From Allopseudospirillum japonicum (GTDB lineage Bacteria > Pseudomonadota > Gammaproteobacteria > Pseudomonadales > Halomonadaceae), in the NCBI RefSeq assembly GCF_900108915.1, contig NZ_FNYH01000004.1, forward strand, positions 1 through 64,000: a stretch of DNA of 64,000 bases, written 5' to 3'. The position numbers and the translations under genes were made by a program. Positions 59,238-64,000 of this stretch are shown piece after piece. The first letter of the stretch is position 1; every line of letters starts with the position of its first letter. The notes below the pieces were generated by a model. That model had not been told where the DNA came from. It did no database searches and saw nothing but the letters and a program-made list of their open reading frames with translations.

Positions 59238-59384
59238 AGGCAAGATCCTAAGTGTTGAGGTGCCTTTTTCCTCTAAGATTGCTGCTAAGATTAAAGGCAC
59301 TAGTATTAGGCTTGAGCCACTTCGCAGCGTTTAATGATTCCCTGTAAGCGCCATTTTGAAGCAACCACTTAGCACAAAAAGTAA

Positions 59385-59399
59385 GCATAGAGTGTGCCA
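59385..59399 (-). promoter_or_regulatory. Sigma54-type promoter for amt
   Basis: On the minus strand TGGCAC-N5-ATGC differs from the -24/-12 consensus TGGCAC-N5-TTGC at one base and has exact spacing. It lies about 150 bases before the amt start. Confidence 0.65.
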
Positions 59400-59450
59400 A
59401 AATGGGGAAAGTCTTTAGAAAAAACCTGATTTTTATCTAGGTCTGCTCAC

Positions 59451-60728
59451 TTAAGCACCGACAACCCTTGGCGTTAGCAGCTTATTTAAGGTCTCTACAA
59501 TCGCCTGCATTCCAGCATATACAGGCGCAGCAACCACATCAATTTGTTGATCTGAGGCGGCTTCTAGCGCGGCTTGACCATCAAAATTGACATACGCAAG
59601 GCGGGCAGCTAATACGGAAGCGGGCATACCAAAAGCACTTGCCGGCAACAAGACTACCCCAGCTTGTTCCAGCAAGTAAGCACACAGATCGGCTGAGGTA
59701 AAAACGCCCACGTGCGCCAATTGAGTGCGCCATGCCTCAAAATTGGGAAAGAGATAAAATCCTCCGGTAGGTTGCGGGGTTTCTACGGCAACTTGTGCCA
59801 AGATAGCGGCGCTTTGCTGACCAATACGCGCGAGCACGCGTCTTTCTTGGGCGACAAAATCCGCAATAGCTTGTGGATAAGCATAGGCTTGGATGGCTGC
59901 ATATTGCACGGGGGCTGCCACGCTCGACCAGGTTTCCGAAGCTACGCCTAAAATACGTGGCAGCAAATGTGCACGTAAAGGTTTAGGGATATGCAAAACA
60001 CCTAGGCGCCAACCACCTAAAGCACCCCACTTGGATAAGCCACCAGTGACTAAAGTCCCCTCAGGATAAAAGCGTGCGAGCGATTGGTGTGCGCCTTGAT
60101 GGTGCAAAACACCATAAATTTCATCACTGATCACTATGATTTGGTGACGGCGTAATACTTGTGCTAATTCGGCAAGCTGTTCACCTGTGTAAGTATCGCC
60201 CGTGGGATTGTTGGGATAATTGAGCACCAAAATTAAGGGGAGATGCGGATTTTCCCTATGTTGACAAAAAGCCTCTAAAGCTTCAGGCGTTAACCGCCAT
60301 TGCTCGTGTGCTTGGGTGTAGATTCGGGCTACGGATAAGCCTGCAAGCTCGGCTTGTGGCTGATAAGAGACCCAGCTTGGTGAGACAAGCAAGACTTGAG
60401 CACGCACAAAAGAGGCGAGTACCGCGTAAATAAGGAGTTTACTCCCAGGACCAATCACGACGCCTTGTGCATCCCAAGTGACTTGATCTTGTTGACGATG
60501 AAATTCGGCGACTTGCGCACGCAAAGCAGGTAAACCCTGCACAGGTAAATAAGATTTTTCTGCACGTGCAGCGTTCAAGGCTTCTTGCAGCAAAAGAGGT
60601 ACAGGGAACGGTGATTCGCCAAAGCCAAAACGATATAAGGTACGTGTGCTTGCTAAGGCACCAGAACGTTCGTTAATGAGTAAGGTTTCTGAGTGGCTAA
60701 TCGGACGGAGATCTGCGGCAGTCAACAT
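59451..60728 (-). CDS. PLP-dependent class I/II aminotransferase
   Basis: A 425-residue fold-type I aminotransferase. It has NYPNNPTGDTYT, ISDEIYG and the PLP-lysine motif GGLSKWGALGGWRLG, and the Arg for substrate carboxylate near the end. It is closest in style to the aspartate aminotransferase group; the substrate is unknown. It is divergent from an RpiR-type regulator across a region with two FNR-type sites, so the two genes may be controlled together. Confidence 0.88.
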   Translation of the reverse strand: MLTAADLRPISHSETLLINERSGALASTRTLYRFGFGESPFPVPLLLQEALNAARAEKSYLPVQGLPALRAQVAEFHRQQDQVTWDAQGVVIGPGSKLLIYAVLASFVRAQVLLVSPSWVSYQPQAELAGLSVARIYTQAHEQWRLTPEALEAFCQHRENPHLPLILVLNYPNNPTGDTYTGEQLAELAQVLRRHQIIVISDEIYGVLHHQGAHQSLARFYPEGTLVTGGLSKWGALGGWRLGVLHIPKPLRAHLLPRILGVASETWSSVAAPVQYAAIQAYAYPQAIADFVAQERRVLARIGQQSAAILAQVAVETPQPTGGFYLFPNFEAWRTQLAHVGVFTSADLCAYLLEQAGVVLLPASAFGMPASVLAARLAYVNFDGQAALEAASDQQIDVVAAPVYAGMQAIVETLNKLLTPRVVGA

Positions 60729-60822
60729 ACATCACCTATTTATGTGAGGATTTATACTGACTATCGCAAAAGATGCTTTCTTTGACTAAGGTCGAATAAA
60801 AATAAAAATAAATTTTCATTAT

Positions 60823-60836
60823 TTGATCTTGATCAA
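60823..60836. promoter_or_regulatory. FNR/Anr-type site 1
   Basis: TTGATCTTGATCAA is a perfect match to the FNR consensus TTGAT-N4-ATCAA. It lies between the divergent aminotransferase and RpiR genes. Confidence 0.7.
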
Positions 60837-60857
60837 AAAAATAACTAGGCTAAATCT

Positions 60858-60871
60858 TTGATTTATATCAA
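60858..60871. promoter_or_regulatory. FNR/Anr-type site 2
   Basis: TTGATTTATATCAA is a second perfect TTGAT-N4-ATCAA site, centred 35 bases from the first. A -10 TAAAAT at 60891-60896 would put a plus-strand start near 60906 and this site at about -41.5, the classic FNR activator position for the RpiR gene. Confidence 0.72.
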
Positions 60872-60941
60872 ATTAATGTTTGGCAGCTTATAAAATTGCA
60901 AATGCATGAAAATTTACCTAGTTGATACAAGGGTTTGCCTT

Positions 60942-61838
60942 ATGTCTACCGCCTCGACCTCTGAGTTTCCTCCCAAAATACTCAGTGATATTTATCAAAT
61001 CTTGGGTGATTTGCAGCAAAAGCATCTAGATTTAGGGCTAAGCCCCAAGTTAGTGCGTGCCTTACATTTAATGTGTGAACAGCCTAAACTGGCAGCAACC
61101 TTAAATATTACGCAGTTAGCGCCCCATACAGGGATTAGTCCAGCGTCTTTAACACGCTTGGCCAAAGCGCTTGGACTCAGTGGCTTTCCTGCGTTGCAAG
61201 CCTTATTTACTCAGGCCTATACGCAACCCAAGCGCTTTTACAGCCAAAACGCGCACCATTTGCTACAAAGCCAAACCCAGCATCTACAGACACAAATCCA
61301 TGCCTATTGCGAAACTTTACAGGCGTTACCTCGTCATTGGGCTGCAGAAGATCTGGAAATGGCTGTCTTTCATTTGTGTCATGCGCGGCGCATTCGTATC
61401 GCTGGGCGGCGTCAATCTTACGGCTTGGCTGTGAGTCTAAGTTATATGTTGGGGTTGATTCGCGATAATGTGGCCGTCGTGGGGGCTGCTGGTGAAGGGC
61501 AAGCACAGACGTTAACCGAGCTGAAAGGGCAAGATTTAGTCGTAGTGTTAGGAATGCGACCTTATAGCCGAGATACCGTAGTTTTTGCACAAATTGCCCG
61601 CCAGCAAGGCATTCCCATTTTAGCTTTGACAGATACCAAGGCTTCTCCCTTAGTGCCTTTAGCAGATACGGCCTTATTTGCGCCTTGTGACTCGCCTTTG
61701 TATACCAATAGTATGCTGGCGGCGTATGTCTTGATGGAGGTTTTGTTATTACACACAGCAAGGCGCTTGGGGGAACCAGTAGTCAAGCGTTTAAGTGCGC
61801 GTGAAGAAATGATTAATCGACTAAATGATGAGTTCTAG
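60942..61838 (+). CDS. MurR/RpiR-family transcriptional regulator
   Basis: A 298-residue regulator with an N-terminal helix-turn-helix of the RpiR type (about 30-90, ITQLAPHTGISPASLTRLAKALG) and a C-terminal SIS sugar-phosphate domain (about 130-265, RIAGRRQSYGLAVSLSYML and VVLGMRPYSRDTV). Such proteins sense phosphosugars or related ligands. The frame opens at 60906; the ATG at 60942 has AAGGG and is preferred. It probably controls itself or the divergent aminotransferase. Confidence 0.9.
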   Translation: MSTASTSEFPPKILSDIYQILGDLQQKHLDLGLSPKLVRALHLMCEQPKLAATLNITQLAPHTGISPASLTRLAKALGLSGFPALQALFTQAYTQPKRFYSQNAHHLLQSQTQHLQTQIHAYCETLQALPRHWAAEDLEMAVFHLCHARRIRIAGRRQSYGLAVSLSYMLGLIRDNVAVVGAAGEGQAQTLTELKGQDLVVVLGMRPYSRDTVVFAQIARQQGIPILALTDTKASPLVPLADTALFAPCDSPLYTNSMLAAYVLMEVLLLHTARRLGEPVVKRLSAREEMINRLNDEF

Positions 61839-62121
61839 GCGCAGCATTTTTTTGTATTTTTGATAAAAAAAGGTGATTTTTGCTTTATTTATCCAGTTTG
61901 TCAGCATCCTAGTGATTGTATGCACACAAAATAATAAAAAATCACTTAAGCGCCAACTAAAGACGGAAAAAAACACCAGCTTGCTGAGTTTAATCCTAGG
62001 TATAAAGTTGGCAAACTCTGCACACATGTCCATCTTGGTGCAGAGACTTCACCCTAAGCTTGAGTTTTTCTTGGTCTTTTATGATCTAAGACGCAGCACT
62101 ATCCTGCTTTTAAGGTAAAGA

Positions 62122-62136
62122 TGGCACTGATTTTGC
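62122..62136 (+). promoter_or_regulatory. Sigma54 promoter for livJ
   Basis: TGGCAC-TGATT-TTGC is an exact match to the sigma54 consensus with exact spacing, 122 bases before livJ. An inverted repeat TGCAC/GTGCA at 62019-62042 lies about 120 bases upstream of the expected start; the half-sites recall NtrC boxes but the spacing is longer than usual. The 419-base gap 61839-62257 shows no gene. Confidence 0.72.
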
Positions 62137-62257
62137 CTTTTATCTTAGGGCAACTAGGTGACAATCTGGTGACTCAAGGACACAGCAAAGGGCTTAGGCT
62201 TTCACTTGGCTGTCAATGCAAACTGGTTAATAACGAAAATAATAGGATATTCCCTCT

Positions 62258-63397
62258 ATGAAAACCCTGCTTAAAAAGACACTCTTAGGCACTTCTATCG
62301 CACTGGCTAGCTTGGGAATGCAAGTCCAAGCTGCAGATACCATTAAAATTGCCATGGCAGGCCCAGTTTCTGGTCCTGTAGCTCAGTATGGCGACATGCA
62401 ATTTATTGGTGCGCAAATGGCCATTGAGCAAATCAATGCACAAGGCGGCGTCAATGGTAAGCAGTTGGAAGGTGTCATTTATGATGATGCTTGTGAGCCA
62501 AAGCAAGCCGTGCAAGTGGCTAACAAAATTGTCAATGATGGTATTAAGTTTGTCGTTGGCCACCTATGTTCAAGCTCGACCCAGCCAGCATCTGATATCT
62601 ATGAAGATGAAGGCATTTTAATGATTACTGCCGCATCAACTAGCCCTGATATTACTAATCGTGGCTATGAGTTAATTTTCCGTACAATCGGTCTTGATGA
62701 CCGCCAAGGCCCAGTGGCTGGCCGGTATATTGTTGAGCAAATTAAGCCTAAGCGTGTGGCTGTGATTCATGATAAGCAGCAATATGGTGAAGGTATCGCG
62801 CGTGCAGTCAAAGCGACCGTTGAAGAAGCTGGGATCTCTGTGGTGATGTTTGAAGGGGTCACTGCAGGTGATAAAGACTTTTCTGCTCTAATCGCTAAAA
62901 TGCAAAAAGAAGATGTAGATTTTGTTTATTATGGTGGTTATCACCCAGAATTGGGCTCTATTTTGCGTCAATCCAAAGAGTTAGGCTTTAATGCGGGCTT
63001 TATGGGGCCTGAAGGCGTTGGTAATCCAGATATTAGCGCAATTGCTGGGGAAGCTTCCGAAGGCTTGTTAGTGACTTTGCCACCCTCCTTTGATCTTGAT
63101 CCAAAAAATGCTCAGCTTGTAGAAGCGTTTAAAGCCAAAGGTCAAGATCCTTCTGGTCCTTTCGTGATGCCCGCTTATACTGCAGTTGAGCTGATGGTTC
63201 AAGGCATGAAAGGTACAGAAGGCACGGATCCTTTAGACGTTGCTGATTACCTACGTAACCAAGGGCCTTTCGAAACGCCTATCGGTACCGTGGAATATGA
63301 TGCTAAGGGCGATCTGAAAGAATTTAATTTCGTAGTCTACACTTGGCACGCAGACGGCACAAAAACACCCGCCGCCACGCAAGAAGCTGCTAACTAA
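62258..63397 (+). CDS. livJ: Branched-chain amino acid ABC transporter, substrate-binding protein
   Basis: A 379-residue periplasmic binding protein. It has a signal peptide (about 1-25, ending VQA), then the LivJ-type start IKIAMAGPVSGPVAQYGDMQ, a disulfide pair (DDACEP and HLCSSS) and two-lobe fold features (GPEGVGN). It delivers Leu, Ile, Val or related compounds to a LivHMGF transporter, the first gene of which follows. The ligand is inferred from family; amides or other nitrogen sources are possible given the sigma54 promoter. Confidence 0.92.
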   Translation: MKTLLKKTLLGTSIALASLGMQVQAADTIKIAMAGPVSGPVAQYGDMQFIGAQMAIEQINAQGGVNGKQLEGVIYDDACEPKQAVQVANKIVNDGIKFVVGHLCSSSTQPASDIYEDEGILMITAASTSPDITNRGYELIFRTIGLDDRQGPVAGRYIVEQIKPKRVAVIHDKQQYGEGIARAVKATVEEAGISVVMFEGVTAGDKDFSALIAKMQKEDVDFVYYGGYHPELGSILRQSKELGFNAGFMGPEGVGNPDISAIAGEASEGLLVTLPPSFDLDPKNAQLVEAFKAKGQDPSGPFVMPAYTAVELMVQGMKGTEGTDPLDVADYLRNQGPFETPIGTVEYDAKGDLKEFNFVVYTWHADGTKTPAATQEAAN

Positions 63398-63514
63398 GTA
63401 AGTAGGCCACGACAAGGTTAGGCGCTGAGCGCGTCACTTTCGCGGTAAACTGAATCGGCCTCTTATCGGCCTCGCAGTTATTTTATCCCTCAACTGTAGA
63501 AACCAAACCCTGCC

Positions 63515-63537
63515 TTGGGCCACAAGCCTAAGGCTCG
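63515..63537 (+). other. Intercistronic hairpin between livJ and livH
   Basis: GCCTTGGGC and GCCTAAGGC pair with one mismatch around CACAA, flanked by AAACC/GGTTT. There is no T run. It may protect the livJ message, so that the binding protein is made in excess over the membrane subunits. Confidence 0.5.
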
Positions 63538-63563
63538 GTTTACTTGTTTTGGACGACCTACTT

Positions 63564-64000
63564 ATGACCGAATCCTTGCTCTATTTCACCCAGCAAGTGA
63601 TCAATGGCCTTACCGTGGGCAGTACATATGCCCTGATTGCGATTGGTTACACTATGGTGTACGGCATTATCGGCATGATTAACTTTGCACACGGTGAAGT
63701 CTATATGATAGGCACTTACCTATCTTTTATCGTGATTGCTGGTTTAACCATGCTCGGTTTGGAAAATCTTCCTTTTATTTTACTTACCGCCCTGATTGTG
63801 AGCATGATGGTTGCTGGTGCCTATGGCTTTACGATTGAACGGGTTGCTTACCGTCCTGTACGTGGTAGCAAACGTTTAATTGCGCTGATTTCTGCCATAG
63901 GGATGTCGATTTTCCTGCAAAATTATATGCGTTTAGCGCAAGGACCGCGTGACATTGCCATGCCCGGCCAAATCCAAGGGGGCTGGAGTTGGACACTGGA
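63564..64000 (+). CDS. livH: Branched-chain amino acid ABC transporter permease LivH, 5' part
   Basis: An open frame from the ATG at 63564 runs off the window end. Its 145 visible residues are membrane helices with NGLTVGSTYALIAIGYTMVY, GMINFAHGEVYMIG and ERVAYRPVRGSKRL, hallmarks of LivH. It forms the channel with LivM. It follows livJ by 166 bases and is probably in the same operon. Confidence 0.94.
   Translation, partial: MTESLLYFTQQVINGLTVGSTYALIAIGYTMVYGIIGMINFAHGEVYMIGTYLSFIVIAGLTMLGLENLPFILLTALIVSMMVAGAYGFTIERVAYRPVRGSKRLIALISAIGMSIFLQNYMRLAQGPRDIAMPGQIQGGWSWTL

Noticed and set aside
62012-62025. Alternative sigma54 site TTGGCA...TGCA before livJ
   Set aside because: The gap between GG and GC is two bases too short; the site at 62122-62136 fits exactly.
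61873-62118. 81-residue open frame between the RpiR gene and livJ
   Set aside because: GTG start without ribosome site, mixed composition, and it runs through the regulatory region of livJ.

Overview
The window looks like a chromosomal stretch of a moderately AT-rich gammaproteobacterium, most like the Oceanospirillales/Pseudomonadales side of the class. The evidence is gene order: trpGDC as a unit without trpE, rplU-rpmA-obgE-proB divergent from ispB, efp divergent from epmB, and a metK-ahcY pair with an S-adenosylhomocysteine (SAH) riboswitch between them. A HiPIP and a MetZ sulfhydrylase are also present. The genus cannot be fixed from the sequence alone. Nearly all of the window is housekeeping DNA; accessory material sits in a few short islands.

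Layout. 1-140 is the 3' end of a 5S rRNA and its terminator, so an rRNA operon ends here. 263-2864 is an AT-rich three-gene unit: a ZorA/MotA-like channel protein, a ZorB-like OmpA-domain stator protein and a small cysteine protein I do not recognise. It is the best candidate for an undescribed system. 2861-5695 is sulfur assimilation (cysN, cysD) plus tusA, then glyA, ettA, a HiPIP, a patatin-like lipase and cysK. 12801-17952 holds a PAS-GGDEF-EAL protein and a large AsmA-like DUF748 protein. 18102-22991 is trpGDC-tsaB-uppP-rsmJ. A TnpB-only IS200/IS605-type element sits at about 22992-24293 between rsmJ and metZ. purF, a lipoprotein nuclease and two alpha/beta hydrolases follow.

30101-33927 has a rhomboid protease, a DUF1315 protein, an EAL phosphodiesterase and a YgiC-like ATP-grasp enzyme with a serine-rich partner. 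34020-37222 is an arsenic operon: an ArsC-ArsR fusion, the remains of an internally deleted ACR3 arsenite pump, and the GAPDH-ArsJ pair that exports arsenate as an organoarsenical. 37467-44413 has flgN, fadD, proB, obgE, rpmA, rplU and ispB. 44469-47600 is a hybrid histidine kinase split by one in-frame TAA. metK, the SAH riboswitch and ahcY follow, then efp/epmB, a PilZ-domain protein, a PepSY/two-component operon, psd, amt, an aminotransferase divergent from an RpiR-family regulator, livJ and the start of livH.

How the parts work together. cysDN and cysK bring sulfate to cysteine; metZ, metK and ahcY bring sulfur to methionine and run the methyl cycle. amt and livJ each have a sigma54-type promoter, which suggests joint control by nitrogen status. 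The aminotransferase/RpiR intergenic region carries two perfect FNR-type sites, which suggests oxygen control. Cyclic-di-GMP genes are scattered: a degenerate GGDEF with an intact EAL, a free-standing EAL and a PilZ protein. All calls rest on reading the sequence and recalling families; no search was run.
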